This document shows, piece after piece, positions 26,755 to 35,811 of a DNA stretch of 64,000 nt (position 1 is its first letter; the number at the start of each line of letters is the position of its first letter). Both the position numbers and the translations under genes were made by a program. The notes under the pieces were generated by a model, which was not told where the DNA came from, did not search any database, and was given only the letters and a program-made list of their open reading frames with translations. This DNA is from CAUJIW01 sp963205175 (GTDB taxonomy: Bacteria; Pseudomonadota; Alphaproteobacteria; Sphingomonadales; Sphingomonadaceae): NCBI GenBank assembly GCA_041060555.1, contig JBEUDS010000006.1. The stretch is one strand, 5' to 3'.

Positions 26755-28245
26755 ATGGGTATCGAACTCAAGCGGCCGGAGCTGACCGAGCTCTCGCCCC
26801 GCATCACCGTGATCGGCGTTGGTGGCGCCGGTGGCAACGCGGTGAACAACATGATCAAGTCCGGCTTGCAGGGCGTGGACTTCGTGGTGGCCAACACCGA
26901 CGCGCAGGCGCTGGTGGGCGGTCTGGCCGAGACCCGCATCCAGCTTGGCCTGAAGATCACGCAAGGGTTGGGCGCCGGCTCGCGGCCCGAAATCGGTCGC
27001 GCGGCGGCCGAGGAAACGCTGGACACCATCGAGACCGCGCTCGACGGCAGCCACATGTGCTTCATCACCGCCGGCATGGGTGGTGGTACCGGCACGGGTG
27101 CCGCCCCGATTGTCGCCCGCGCGGCGCGCGAGAAGGGCATCCTGACGGTGGGTGTGGTCACCAAGCCGTTCAGCTTCGAGGGTCTGCGCCGCATGCGCTC
27201 GGCCGAGGAGGGCATCTCGGAGCTGCAGAAGCACGTTGACACGCTGATCATCATTCCCAACCAGAACCTGTTCCGCATCGCCGGGCCGCAGACCACCTTC
27301 AAGGAAGCCTTCTCGATGGCGGACGAGGTGCTGCACGCCGGTGTGCGCGGCATCACCGACCTGATGGTCATGCCGGGCCTGATCAACCTCGACTTCGCCG
27401 ACATCCGTACCGTCATGAGCGAGATGGGCAAGGCGATGATGGGCACGGGCGAGGCCGAGGGCGCCGGCCGCGCCATCGAGGCCGCCCAGGCCGCCATCGC
27501 CAACCCGCTGCTCGACGAGGTGTCGATGCGCGGCGCCAAGGGCGTCATCATCAACATCACCGGGGGCGACGACCTCACCCTGTTCGAGGTCGACGAGGCC
27601 GCCAACCATATCCGCGAGATGGTCGACCCCGAGGCCAACATCATCGTCGGTTCGGCCTTCAACGAGGAACTCAACGGCCGGATGCGCGTGTCGGTGGTGG
27701 CGACCGGCATCGACGCCGCCGCCGCGACCCAGCCGGCAACGCCAGCCACGTCGCGCACCAGCATGAGCTTCTCCCCGGTCGCGGGCGCCTTCCACACCGG
27801 CGCGCCGCGCGCTGGCGCGCAGCCGGTCGCCCAGCCGGCGCCGGTGGCCCAGCCGGTTCCGGTCGCCGAGCCGGAAGCGGTGGCCGAGGAAGAAGATGTA
27901 CTGGCGCTTGATGTCGCCGATGAGCTGGCCGAGCCCGATGCCCCCGCCGTGGTGACCTCGCTGCGCGAGCCGGCACCGCGGGCGCCGCAGACAACCGCGC
28001 CGATCGTCGAGTCGGTGGAACGTCCGTTTGTCGAACCGGCCCGCCCGGCCGCGCGGCCCCGCGCCGAGGCGACCCGCGCGCCAACCCTGTTCGAGCGGAT
28101 GATGGGGATCGGTCGTTCGACCCAGGCCGAGGAGACGGATGACGTTCCGGCCCCGGCCGCCAAGGCGGCCCCGGCGCGCGACCCCCGCGCGGCGGGCGAG
28201 GATCCGCTGGAGATCCCGACCTTCCTCAAGCGGCAGGCCAACTGA
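26755..28245 (+). CDS. ftsZ: Cell division tubulin-like GTPase FtsZ
   Basis: Forms the Z-ring. The GTPase core holds the tubulin signature GGGTGTG at ~107-115 (GMGGGTGTGAAPI), the N-terminal GVGGAGGNAVNNM, and the T7-loop segment NLDFADIRTVM. From ~325 a long Pro/Ala/Val/Gln linker with repeated AQPV-like units leads to the conserved C-terminal peptide LEIPTFLKRQ, which docks to FtsA. At 496 residues it is longer than E. coli FtsZ (383) because of the linker, which is normal for alphaproteobacteria. It ends the dcw cluster; lpxC, often next, is not here. Confidence 0.98.
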   Translation: MGIELKRPELTELSPRITVIGVGGAGGNAVNNMIKSGLQGVDFVVANTDAQALVGGLAETRIQLGLKITQGLGAGSRPEIGRAAAEETLDTIETALDGSHMCFITAGMGGGTGTGAAPIVARAAREKGILTVGVVTKPFSFEGLRRMRSAEEGISELQKHVDTLIIIPNQNLFRIAGPQTTFKEAFSMADEVLHAGVRGITDLMVMPGLINLDFADIRTVMSEMGKAMMGTGEAEGAGRAIEAAQAAIANPLLDEVSMRGAKGVIINITGGDDLTLFEVDEAANHIREMVDPEANIIVGSAFNEELNGRMRVSVVATGIDAAAATQPATPATSRTSMSFSPVAGAFHTGAPRAGAQPVAQPAPVAQPVPVAEPEAVAEEEDVLALDVADELAEPDAPAVVTSLREPAPRAPQTTAPIVESVERPFVEPARPAARPRAEATRAPTLFERMMGIGRSTQAEETDDVPAPAAKAAPARDPRAAGEDPLEIPTFLKRQAN

Positions 28246-28262
28246 GCCGCTGGCCGGCGTTG

Positions 28263-28291
28263 CCGTGACGGGCTGCCCTGACCCGTCACGG
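28263..28291. repeat. Perfect 10-bp inverted repeat after ftsZ
   Basis: CCGTGACGGG at 28263-28272 and CCCGTCACGG at 28282-28291 are exact reverse complements around a 9-nt spacer, 17 nt after the ftsZ stop. No T tract follows, so it is not a classical terminator by itself. It could be an mRNA 3' stabiliser or a protein site. Confidence 0.6.
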
Positions 28292-28333
28292 CCGGAGCGC
28301 CGGTCTTCGGGGATGACGTTCTCGATGACGACC

Positions 28334-28374
28334 AAGCCCCTCTCCGGTTGCCCTGCCGGGGAGGGGTTTGTCGT
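28334..28374 (+). terminator. Rho-independent terminator of the dcw cluster
   Basis: The stem AAGCCCCTCTCCGG / CCGGGGAGGGGTTT encloses an 8-nt loop, with one G-U pair and one mismatch, and is followed by TTTGTCGTT. It lies ~90 nt after ftsZ. The rest of the 300-nt gap to the next gene shows no other feature. Confidence 0.7.
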
Positions 28375-28545
28375 TGTGGCCGGGGGCCGGATCGCGTTGG
28401 TGCCCCCTCGTGACGGTCCGGGCTGGTGCGTGGGGCGATCTGCCGCGCCGCGCGACAGTTGCGTCCCGGCCTGTTAACGGCGAATAGAGGAGCGGCCCGG
28501 TACGATGTTTGTCATGTGCCAGGGGGTCGCGTGGAAGGAATGTCG

Positions 28546-28929
28546 ATGCCGGAGCTGTCGCCCCAGAAAGTCGTTGTGGCCAGGAACAAGCCGATGCTGC
28601 AGGGCGTGCTGCGCGGCCTGGTTCGCCGCTGCCCGAACTGCGGCGAGGGCAATCTGTTCGCCGGCTACCTGAAGGTGGCGCCCACCTGCGCGGCCTGCGG
28701 CCACGACAACGGCCAGTATCCGGCCGATGACGCGCCGCCCTATTTCACCATCCTGATCGTCGGTCACCTGGTGGTGGCGCCGGTGCTGGGGTTCCCGTTC
28801 ATTCTGGAACACTCCCTGCCAATGGTGCTGACCGGCGTGCTGTCGGCCGTCGGCGCGCTGACCATGGGCCTGCTGCCCTTTGTGAAGGGCGCGGTCATCG
28901 GCGCCCTGTGGTCCACCGACGCGCGGTAA
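28546..28929 (+). CDS. DUF983 zinc-ribbon membrane protein
   Basis: A 127-residue protein. The N-terminal half carries two Cys pairs, CPNCGEGNLF and CAACGH, typical of a small zinc ribbon. The second half has two membrane helices (~62-80 and ~88-110). The motif DDAPPYFTILIVGH is characteristic of DUF983, whose molecular role I do not know. The second of two close ATGs (28540, 28546) is preferred because AAGGA then lies at 6 nt spacing. Confidence 0.85.
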   Translation: MPELSPQKVVVARNKPMLQGVLRGLVRRCPNCGEGNLFAGYLKVAPTCAACGHDNGQYPADDAPPYFTILIVGHLVVAPVLGFPFILEHSLPMVLTGVLSAVGALTMGLLPFVKGAVIGALWSTDAR

Positions 28930-29027
28930 CATATATTTCACATTGCGGTTTGTTTCTCGCTCTGGCGCCGTGTCCGGTGCCCCGTTAGCTATTGTGCGGA
29001 GCAATATGATCGGGGGCAGGCGGATAC

Positions 29028-30311
29028 ATGGGCTGGGACGTCAATCACGCGCGCGGGCTGCTCGGGCTAGCCGTCATCATCGGTATCGGCTGGGCACTGT
29101 CGGAGAACCGGCGGTGCATCCCCTGGCGTACCGTGATCGGCGGCATGGTGTTGCAGGTGGCGCTGTTGCTGCTGCTGTTTGCCCTGGCGCCGGTGCGCCG
29201 TGCGCTGCTGGGCCTCAACGATGCCGTCGATGCGCTCTCCAGCGCCACCCAGGCCGGCACCAGTTTCGTGTTCGGCTACATCGGCGGCGGCAAGGCGCCG
29301 TTCGCGGTGGTCAATACTGACGTTGGCCCCAGCTTCTTCTTCCAGATCCTGCCGTTCATCATCGTCGTCGCCGCCATCTCCGCCGTGCTGTGGCACTGGA
29401 AGGTGCTGCAATGGATCAGCCACCTGTTCGCCCGCCTGTTCGAACGGTCGCTGGGGCTGGGCGGCGCCGTCAGCCTGGCCACCGCCGCCAACGTGTTCCT
29501 CGGCATGGTGGAATCGGTGGTCATTATCGGCCGCTACTTCAACCGGCTGTCGCGTTCCGAGCTGTTTGTCGTGATGGTTACCGGCCTGTCGACGGTCGCG
29601 GGTTCGGTGATGCTGCTGTATGCGCTGCTGATCGAATCCGTGCTGCCCAACGCCATTGCCCATCTGGTGGCGGCCTCGCTGATCTCGGCCCCGGCCGGCG
29701 TCGTGCTGGCGCTGCTGATGGTGCCGGAAGCCCCCGGCGTGGTGCCGACCGGTCGTGAGGAGGGCGATCAGGAGGGCGTCTATCGCTCCACCGTCGACGC
29801 CTTTTCCAGCGGTGTCGAGGAAGGCCTGCGGCTGCTGCTCAACATCGCCGCCATGATCATCGCCGTGCTGGCGACGGTGGCGCTGGTCGACATGGGGCTG
29901 AAGGCGCTGCCGGACCTGGCCGGCGGGCCGCTGTCCATCGAGCGGCTGCTGGGCTGGCTGTTCGCGCCGATGATGTGGCTGATCGGCGTGCCCTGGGGCG
30001 AGGCGGTGACCGCCGGTTCGGTGATGGGCGCCAAGATCACCATGACCGAGATCATGGGCTTCATCCGGCTGTCGCAGTTGGATGAAACCTTGTCGGCCCG
30101 CACCATCGCCATTCTCATCTATTGCGTCTGCGGCTTCGCCAATCTGGCTTCACTGGGCATCATGCTGGCCGGCTTCAACGCCATCGCGCCCGAGCGCCGC
30201 TCCGACGTTGCCGGCCTGCTGTTCCGCTCGCTGCTGGCGGCGACCCTGGCCAACCTGTCGACCGGCGCGCTGGTGGCCATGCTGCCGGTGACCTGGATCG
30301 GGCTTGGCTGA
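29028..30311 (+). CDS. NupC-type concentrative nucleoside transporter
   Basis: Inner-membrane nucleoside:cation symporter of 427 residues. The order of N-terminal, gate and C-terminal nucleoside-transporter domains is visible: RGLLGLAVIIGIGWALSENR at the start, FFFQILPFIIVVAAI, ANVFLGMVESVV (substrate-contacting region) and the C-terminal CGFANLASLGI. About ten helices are present. The coupling ion (H+ or Na+) cannot be read. Its own upstream gap of ~100 nt suggests a separate promoter. An AGGCGG site precedes the ATG. Confidence 0.9.
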   Translation: MGWDVNHARGLLGLAVIIGIGWALSENRRCIPWRTVIGGMVLQVALLLLLFALAPVRRALLGLNDAVDALSSATQAGTSFVFGYIGGGKAPFAVVNTDVGPSFFFQILPFIIVVAAISAVLWHWKVLQWISHLFARLFERSLGLGGAVSLATAANVFLGMVESVVIIGRYFNRLSRSELFVVMVTGLSTVAGSVMLLYALLIESVLPNAIAHLVAASLISAPAGVVLALLMVPEAPGVVPTGREEGDQEGVYRSTVDAFSSGVEEGLRLLLNIAAMIIAVLATVALVDMGLKALPDLAGGPLSIERLLGWLFAPMMWLIGVPWGEAVTAGSVMGAKITMTEIMGFIRLSQLDETLSARTIAILIYCVCGFANLASLGIMLAGFNAIAPERRSDVAGLLFRSLLAATLANLSTGALVAMLPVTWIGLG

Positions 30312-30452
30312 CCTGCCGTCGCAGCAGGCGCGCTTTAACGGCACATTAATTCCGCTGCCGTATTCTCCGCTTGTAGAGGGTGGGGCGGATACGGCGCTGG
30401 CGGCCAAGGGGGGGCGTCGGGGTGCCGGGGACACTGCAAGCGGCGAAGGCGT

Positions 30453-33119
30453 ATGGCGTTGATTTCGACCCCCGATACCGACACCCGATCGCGAAACCTC
30501 AACCAGTTGCGTGGCGAGGCTCTGGAGCTACTGGCCAGAGGCAAGCCCTTGGGTACCGTACTGGCGGCCATCACCCGCGCGGTTGAAACCATTGCGACCG
30601 AGGCACTCTGTTCGGTGCTGCTGGTCGACGCCGAGGGGTGTCTGCGCCATGGCGCGGCGCCGCGGCTGCCCGACTTCTATATCAAGGCCGTCGATGGCCT
30701 GGCGATCGGCGAGGGAATCGGGTCATGCGGCACGGCGGCATTCCGTGCCGAGCGGGTGATTGCCGAGGATCTGGCGGTGCATCCCTACTGGGCTCCCTAT
30801 CGGGAGCTCGTGGCAACCGCCGGGCTGGCATCCTGCTGGTCGGAACCCATCCTCGCCGCCGACGGCCGGGTTCTCGGCACGTTCGGCATCTATCATTCCC
30901 GTCCGGCGGTGCCCGACGTCGAGGACATGTTCATCATCGGTCACGCCGCCCAGCTGGCCGGCATCGCCATCGAGCACCATCGCGCCCGCGAGCAGGCCAT
31001 GCGTTATCAGGGCGAGCTTGAGGCGATCATCGACAACATTCCGATGATGGTATTCACCAAGGAACCCCGGGAGCTGCGGTTCACCCATTTCAACCGCACC
31101 GGCGCGGCCCTGATGGGGGTGCCGAAAGCCGATCTGATCGGCCGCAACGACTTCGATTTCGTGCCCCGCGAGCAGGCGACCTTGTTCACGGAGGTGGATC
31201 GCCGGGTGCTGGCGAGCGGCGAGCCGGTGGACCTGCCGGTAGAGGTGATGGACACCCCGCATCTGGGGCGGCGTCTGCTACACACCCGCAAGGTGCCGAT
31301 TTATGACGAGGATGGCAGCCCGCGACTGTTGCTCGGGGTATCCGAGGACATCACGGAACGCCATCAGGTGGAGGAAAACCTGCGCCTGGCGGGCATCATC
31401 TTCGACCAGGCGGATGAAGGCATTGTCGTCACCGATGAAGAATTCCGCGTCCTGAAGGTGAACCCGCGCTTCTGCTCCATGATCGGGGCGGCGGCTGACA
31501 AACTGATAGGCCGGCGCGCCGAGGAGATTCCCGTTCTGCCGGAAGTCCGACACCGGGTCCGCGAGGCGATGGAAAGCGCCAGTGCCCACGGCCAGTGGCG
31601 CGGCGAGCTTTCGGTCGTTCATCGCGATGGCAACACGGTGCACACCGTGACCGTGGTATCGGCGCTCTATGATGACACCGGCAAGGCGCGTCATCACGTG
31701 GCGATGCTCTCCGATATCAGCGAGCTGAAGGAGCAGCAGAAGAAGCTGGAGCGGCTGGCCCATTACGACGTGCTGACCGGCCTGCCCAACCGCGTGCTGC
31801 TGGGCGAACTGCTGGCAGAGGCGATGGCGCGCGCCACTGCGGCTGATACATTGCTGGCGGTCTGCTACCTCGATCTCGATGGCTTCAAGCCGATCAACGA
31901 CAGCTACGGTCACCAGATCGGCGACGATCTGCTGGCGGCCGTCGCCGATCGTCTGCGTGACTGTCTGCCGGCGGTCGACGTTGCTGCCCGCATCGGCGGC
32001 GACGAGTTCGTGCTGCTGCTGTCGGGGTTCGAGGACATGCGGGCCTGTCGTGAGGCGCTTCCGCAACTGCATGGCATGCTGTCGCAACCCTACCGGTTGC
32101 TGGCGGGGGAGTTCCAGCTGGGTGCCAGCCTGGGCATTTCCGTCTATCCGCTCGATGGCTCGGAACCGGATGTCCTGATCCGTCAGGCAGACCAGGCCAT
32201 GTACCAGGCCAAGCTCGCCGGCCGGCAGCGCATCCAGTTCTTCGATGTCGGCAATGCCGTGCGGGACCACGCGCGCAGCACCACGGTGGAGGTGGTGCGC
32301 GGCGCCCTGGCGCGGGGGGAACTGCGACTGCACTACCAGCCCAAGATCGACCTGCGCAGCAACGTCGTGGTTGGCTTCGAGGCGCTGGCGCGACGGCTTC
32401 TGCCTTCCGGCGAGGTGCTGGCGCCGCACCGCTTCCTGGAGGCCATCGCCGGCACCGAGATGGAGATCGTCTTCGGCGAATGGTCGATTGGCGAGGCGTT
32501 GAGGCAGCTCGACGCCTGGCGGCAGCTGGGCCTGGACACCGCCGTGTCGGTCAACATTTCGCCACGGCACCTGCTGGATTCCCGTTTCCTCGACGTGCTG
32601 CGGGAGTCGCTGGCGCGGTGGCCGTCGCTGCGGCCGTCGCAGCTGGAACTGGAGGTGCTTGAAAGCGCGGCACTCCAGAACCTTCGCCACTCCCGCAAGG
32701 TACTGGAAGGCTGCCGGGCGCTGGGGGTGTCGGTGGCGCTGGACGACTTCGGTACCGGCTATTCCTCGTTGTCCTATCTGCGTCATCTGCCTGCCCAGAC
32801 CGTCAAGGTCGACCAGAGTTTCGTGCGCGACATGGCAAACGATCCGGATGACCGGGCGATTGTCGAGGCGGTCATCCGGCTGGCGCAGACGTTTTCGCTG
32901 ACGGTGGTCGCCGAGGGTGTGGAAACGGCCGAGATCCAGGCGCTGCTCATTCACCTCGGCTGCGATCAGGCGCAGGGCTACGGCATCGCCCGGCCCATGG
33001 ACGCCGATGCGGTGCCGGGATGGCTGGCAGCCTACACGGCCGGTCAGGACCCGGCGGCCGAGCCGACGCGGGATACGTTGACCGGCAGGGGCAAGGCCAG
33101 ATCGCTGCGGGTGGGCTGA
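30453..33119 (+). CDS. GAF-PAS-PAS-GGDEF-EAL cyclic-di-GMP signalling protein
   Basis: An 888-residue cytoplasmic protein with no membrane helices. Order: GAF (~15-180), PAS (~188-305), PAS with PAC (~310-430), GGDEF (~438-600, motif IGGDEF) and EAL (~615-865). The diguanylate cyclase signature is intact. The allosteric I-site RxxD is not: the Arg position holds Pro (PAVD before ARIGGDEF). In the EAL domain the metal and catalytic elements GFEALARRL, VNISPRHL, LDDFGTGYSSLSYL, VKVDQSFV and AEGVETAEI are present, so both synthesis and hydrolysis are possible. The ligand sensed by GAF/PAS is unknown. It is monocistronic by spacing. Confidence 0.93.
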   Translation: MALISTPDTDTRSRNLNQLRGEALELLARGKPLGTVLAAITRAVETIATEALCSVLLVDAEGCLRHGAAPRLPDFYIKAVDGLAIGEGIGSCGTAAFRAERVIAEDLAVHPYWAPYRELVATAGLASCWSEPILAADGRVLGTFGIYHSRPAVPDVEDMFIIGHAAQLAGIAIEHHRAREQAMRYQGELEAIIDNIPMMVFTKEPRELRFTHFNRTGAALMGVPKADLIGRNDFDFVPREQATLFTEVDRRVLASGEPVDLPVEVMDTPHLGRRLLHTRKVPIYDEDGSPRLLLGVSEDITERHQVEENLRLAGIIFDQADEGIVVTDEEFRVLKVNPRFCSMIGAAADKLIGRRAEEIPVLPEVRHRVREAMESASAHGQWRGELSVVHRDGNTVHTVTVVSALYDDTGKARHHVAMLSDISELKEQQKKLERLAHYDVLTGLPNRVLLGELLAEAMARATAADTLLAVCYLDLDGFKPINDSYGHQIGDDLLAAVADRLRDCLPAVDVAARIGGDEFVLLLSGFEDMRACREALPQLHGMLSQPYRLLAGEFQLGASLGISVYPLDGSEPDVLIRQADQAMYQAKLAGRQRIQFFDVGNAVRDHARSTTVEVVRGALARGELRLHYQPKIDLRSNVVVGFEALARRLLPSGEVLAPHRFLEAIAGTEMEIVFGEWSIGEALRQLDAWRQLGLDTAVSVNISPRHLLDSRFLDVLRESLARWPSLRPSQLELEVLESAALQNLRHSRKVLEGCRALGVSVALDDFGTGYSSLSYLRHLPAQTVKVDQSFVRDMANDPDDRAIVEAVIRLAQTFSLTVVAEGVETAEIQALLIHLGCDQAQGYGIARPMDADAVPGWLAAYTAGQDPAAEPTRDTLTGRGKARSLRVG

Positions 33120-33128
33120 AGGGCAGCC

Positions 33129-33986
33129 TCAGGGCCACTTGGCCTCGGGCGGCAGGCTCATCAGGATGGCCTCCACGTTGCCGCCGGTCTTCAGGCCGAA
33201 GGTGGTGCCGCGATCATAGACCAGGTTGAACTCGGCATAGTAGCCCCGGTAACGCAGCTGCTCCTCGCGCTGTTCGGCCGTCCACGGCGCGTGCATGTGG
33301 CGGCGCACCAGCGTCGGGTAGATGTCGAGGAAGGCGCGGCCGACATCCTGGGTGAACGCGAAATCGGCCTCCCAGTCGCCGGAGTTCAGGTGGTCGTAGA
33401 AGATGCCGCCGACGCCGCGTGCCCGGTTGCGGTGCTTGATGAAGAAATACTCGTCACACCAAGCCTTGAACTTCGGGAAGTAGCTGGGGTCGTGCCTGTC
33501 GCAGGCGGCCTGATAGGCGGCGTGGAAGTCGCGGGTGTCGGCCTCCACCGGGAACGGCGGGTTGAGATCCCCGCCACCGCCGAACCACCATTTCGTGGTG
33601 GCGAGGAAGCGGGTGTTCATGTGCACCGCCGGCACCAGCGGTGAGCGCATGTGGGCGACCAGGCTGATGCCGGTGGCGAAGAACCGGGGGTCGTCCGCCG
33701 CGCCCTCGATCTGCTTGGCGAACTCCGGCGCGAACTCGCCATGGACGGTGGAAATGTTGACGCCCACCTTCTCGAAGCAGCGGCCATGCATGATCGACAT
33801 CACGCCACCGCCGCCATGGGCACCGCTGTGATCGGTGCGCTCCCACGCCTTGCGCGCGAATCGGCCCGGCGGCAGGTCGGCGAACGGGCCGGTGGTCTGT
33901 TCATCCTCGATCGCCTCGAAGGCGGCACAGATGGAATCGCGCAGCGATTCGAACCATTGGGCTGCGCGTAGTTTCTGGTTTTCCAT
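33129..33986 (-). CDS. hemF: Aerobic (oxygen-dependent) coproporphyrinogen III oxidase
   Basis: Converts coproporphyrinogen III to protoporphyrinogen IX using O2 in heme synthesis. It has 285 residues, normal for HemF. Motifs include STVHGEFAPEF, the substrate-loop WWFGGGGDLNPPF, DEYFFIKHRNRARGVGGIFYDHL, and the C-terminal RGYYAEFNLVYDRGT and TGGNVEAILMSLPP. The ATG at 33986 is the one that matches the family N-terminus (MENQKLRAAQWF); the frame is open upstream only as a shadow of trmL. It is last in the - strand set with trmL, 14 nt downstream of it. Confidence 0.96.
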   Translation of the reverse strand: MENQKLRAAQWFESLRDSICAAFEAIEDEQTTGPFADLPPGRFARKAWERTDHSGAHGGGGVMSIMHGRCFEKVGVNISTVHGEFAPEFAKQIEGAADDPRFFATGISLVAHMRSPLVPAVHMNTRFLATTKWWFGGGGDLNPPFPVEADTRDFHAAYQAACDRHDPSYFPKFKAWCDEYFFIKHRNRARGVGGIFYDHLNSGDWEADFAFTQDVGRAFLDIYPTLVRRHMHAPWTAEQREEQLRYRGYYAEFNLVYDRGTTFGLKTGGNVEAILMSLPPEAKWP

Positions 33987-34000
33987 CGCGTTCTCGCTGT

Positions 34001-34456
34001 TCAAGGGTAGCCTCCCGTCTGCCTCAGGGCTTCCGCCACTACAATAGATGCCGCGATCGCCACATTGAGGGAGCGCAATCCGGGTCGCATCGGAATACGC
34101 ACCACGGCGTCGCAGCGGTTCTCGACCTCCGGTGGCGTGCCGGCACTCTCCCGCCCGACCATCAGGATATCGCCCGGTCGGTAGCCGAACTGGTGATAGG
34201 CGAGCGTCCCCGTGGTTTCCACCAGCACCAGCCGGTTGCCCGCCAGCCGGCGGGCGGTGTCGAAACTGTCGAAGTCGATATGACGGCGGATGTCTGCCTG
34301 GTCGAGATAGTCCATGCCGGCACGCCTCAGCCCCCGGTCGGAGAACGGGAAACCGCAGGGCTCGATGACATCCACGCCCACGCCCCAGCACGCGGCGGTA
34401 CGCAGCATCGTGCCGACGTTGGGCGCGATGTCGGGCTGGAACAGGGCAAGGCGCAT
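34001..34456 (-). CDS. trmL: tRNA (cytidine/uridine-34-2'-O)-methyltransferase TrmL
   Basis: A 151-residue minimal SPOUT methyltransferase that methylates the ribose of the wobble base in tRNA-Leu isoacceptors. The N-terminus LALFQPDIAPNVGTMLRTAA is diagnostic. The knot motifs are GRESAGTP and RIPMRPGLRSLNVAIAASIV, where the SAM binds. The ATG at 34456 is preferred over an upstream one (34510) because it matches family starts. It lies between the paraoxonase-like gene and hemF. Confidence 0.93.
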   Translation of the reverse strand: MRLALFQPDIAPNVGTMLRTAACWGVGVDVIEPCGFPFSDRGLRRAGMDYLDQADIRRHIDFDSFDTARRLAGNRLVLVETTGTLAYHQFGYRPGDILMVGRESAGTPPEVENRCDAVVRIPMRPGLRSLNVAIAASIVVAEALRQTGGYP

Positions 34457-34466
34457 GAGCCTCTGG

Positions 34467-35579
34467 CTAGCGGATGTCGGTCGCGGGGGAAACCATCGAT
34501 TGAGCGCCACCCCCGCACATCAGCAACCCGCGCTCGTAAACGCCGCCAATGAACAGTCTGCCGCGGGGGTCCCGGAAGGCGACGGAGGAGGCGGCGAAGC
34601 GCTGGCCATCGTCCGCGAACAGGGTGTCGATGCGGGGCTTGTCGCCGGTCCAGTCGGTGATGCGGAGCACCATCGACGGCGCGCCGGCCGCGGCCGGCGC
34701 CCTGGCATGGGCCTGGAAGGCCAGCGGGCGCGGGTGACCGGCCACCATCAGCGCGCCGTCTGGCTGGACGGTGATGTTGTCGGGCGCCATCGGCACACGG
34801 ATCGACCGGTCCGGTGTCACCTGTCCGTTGAACGGGTTGCGACGGAACAGCCGCAGCGCCCTGGCGGTGGACTCCGCCACGATCAGCCACTGCCCGTCGG
34901 GGGACAGGGCGACCCCGTTGGGGAACTGCAGACCCTCCGCCACCGGCATGGCGCGGCGTCCATCGAAATAAGCCAGCGTGTTGAGCGGCAGGAGCAGGTA
35001 GGTTTCCAGCCAGCGCTTCCAGGCCGGCTCCGCGAAGGGGTCGTTGCTGGCGTAGAACTGTTCGGGGCCGCTGGTCGCGACGTCATTGGGCGAGGTCAGC
35101 GCCGAGGCGGACACAGACTGGGCCAGCGATAGCGCGCCGTCTTGTGTAATGTCATATATTTCAATGCTGTGTGACAATCCGTCGGCGCCGTGATCGACGA
35201 TGAACAGGCGCTTTGCCCCTCCCGGTCCTGTCCACAGATCGAGGCCGTGCGGGAAGAACGCATCGTCGTCGCGCAGCTTCAGCGGGGTCAGCGCGGGCGT
35301 GGCGGCCGCGAAGTCGAGCACGAATATGTCGCCGCGCGGGGCGGTGCCGGTGTTGACGCCATGACGGTCTGCGCTGGTGACATAGGCCCGTCCGGCCGGC
35401 CAGTCGATGGCGATGTCCTCGGCGCCCACCGGTCCGTCCAGACGATGGCAGGCGAGGGTGCTGTTCTCCGGCAGCGGCTCGGTCCATCCCACGGTGCGCA
35501 CGAACAGCACGGCGAACGCCGCCACCATGGCCAGAACCGCGATGGCCAGCAGCCGGAGCAAGCGTCGTCGCACCTTCAT
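34467..35579 (-). CDS. Paraoxonase/arylesterase-like lactonase, membrane-anchored
   Basis: A 370-residue protein with a Lys/Arg-rich start and one hydrophobic segment (~8-28), probably an uncleaved anchor, so the enzyme should face the periplasm. The rest reads as a six-bladed propeller of the PON family. Compared with human PON1 from memory, the calcium ligands align as Glu54-Asp55 (GAEDIAID), Asn165 (SPNDVA), Asn221 (FPNGVALS) and Asp267-Asn268 (APDNI). The catalytic His pair aligns as His111 (FPHGLDLW) and His130 (IVDHGADG). Lactonase or arylesterase activity is therefore likely; the natural substrate is unknown. It is first of the set with trmL and hemF (10 nt before trmL). Confidence 0.82.
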   Translation of the reverse strand: MKVRRRLLRLLAIAVLAMVAAFAVLFVRTVGWTEPLPENSTLACHRLDGPVGAEDIAIDWPAGRAYVTSADRHGVNTGTAPRGDIFVLDFAAATPALTPLKLRDDDAFFPHGLDLWTGPGGAKRLFIVDHGADGLSHSIEIYDITQDGALSLAQSVSASALTSPNDVATSGPEQFYASNDPFAEPAWKRWLETYLLLPLNTLAYFDGRRAMPVAEGLQFPNGVALSPDGQWLIVAESTARALRLFRRNPFNGQVTPDRSIRVPMAPDNITVQPDGALMVAGHPRPLAFQAHARAPAAAGAPSMVLRITDWTGDKPRIDTLFADDGQRFAASSVAFRDPRGRLFIGGVYERGLLMCGGGAQSMVSPATDIR

Positions 35580-35811
35580 GTCGTCCCCCCCTTGGCAGAC
35601 TGTTTACGGCAGAGCTTCCGGCCGTTCATAACCCGGTTTCACGACCTTGCGCAGGGGGGGCAAGCCGCGATGCGGCCAAATTGACCATTGCGCCGACTAG
35701 CCAGGGTCATTATGGAACCCGGCTGATGGGGGCTTTAGGGGGCCTTCCAGCAGGCTTTGGCTGGCGGTATGTAAGAGCCGCCGGTTTGGTTGCAGCAGGG
35801 ACATTGGACAT

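Noticed and set aside
35681..35716. TTGACC ... TATGGA as a sigma-70 promoter for petA
   Set aside because: The spacing is about 24 nt, too long for a functional -35/-10 pair.
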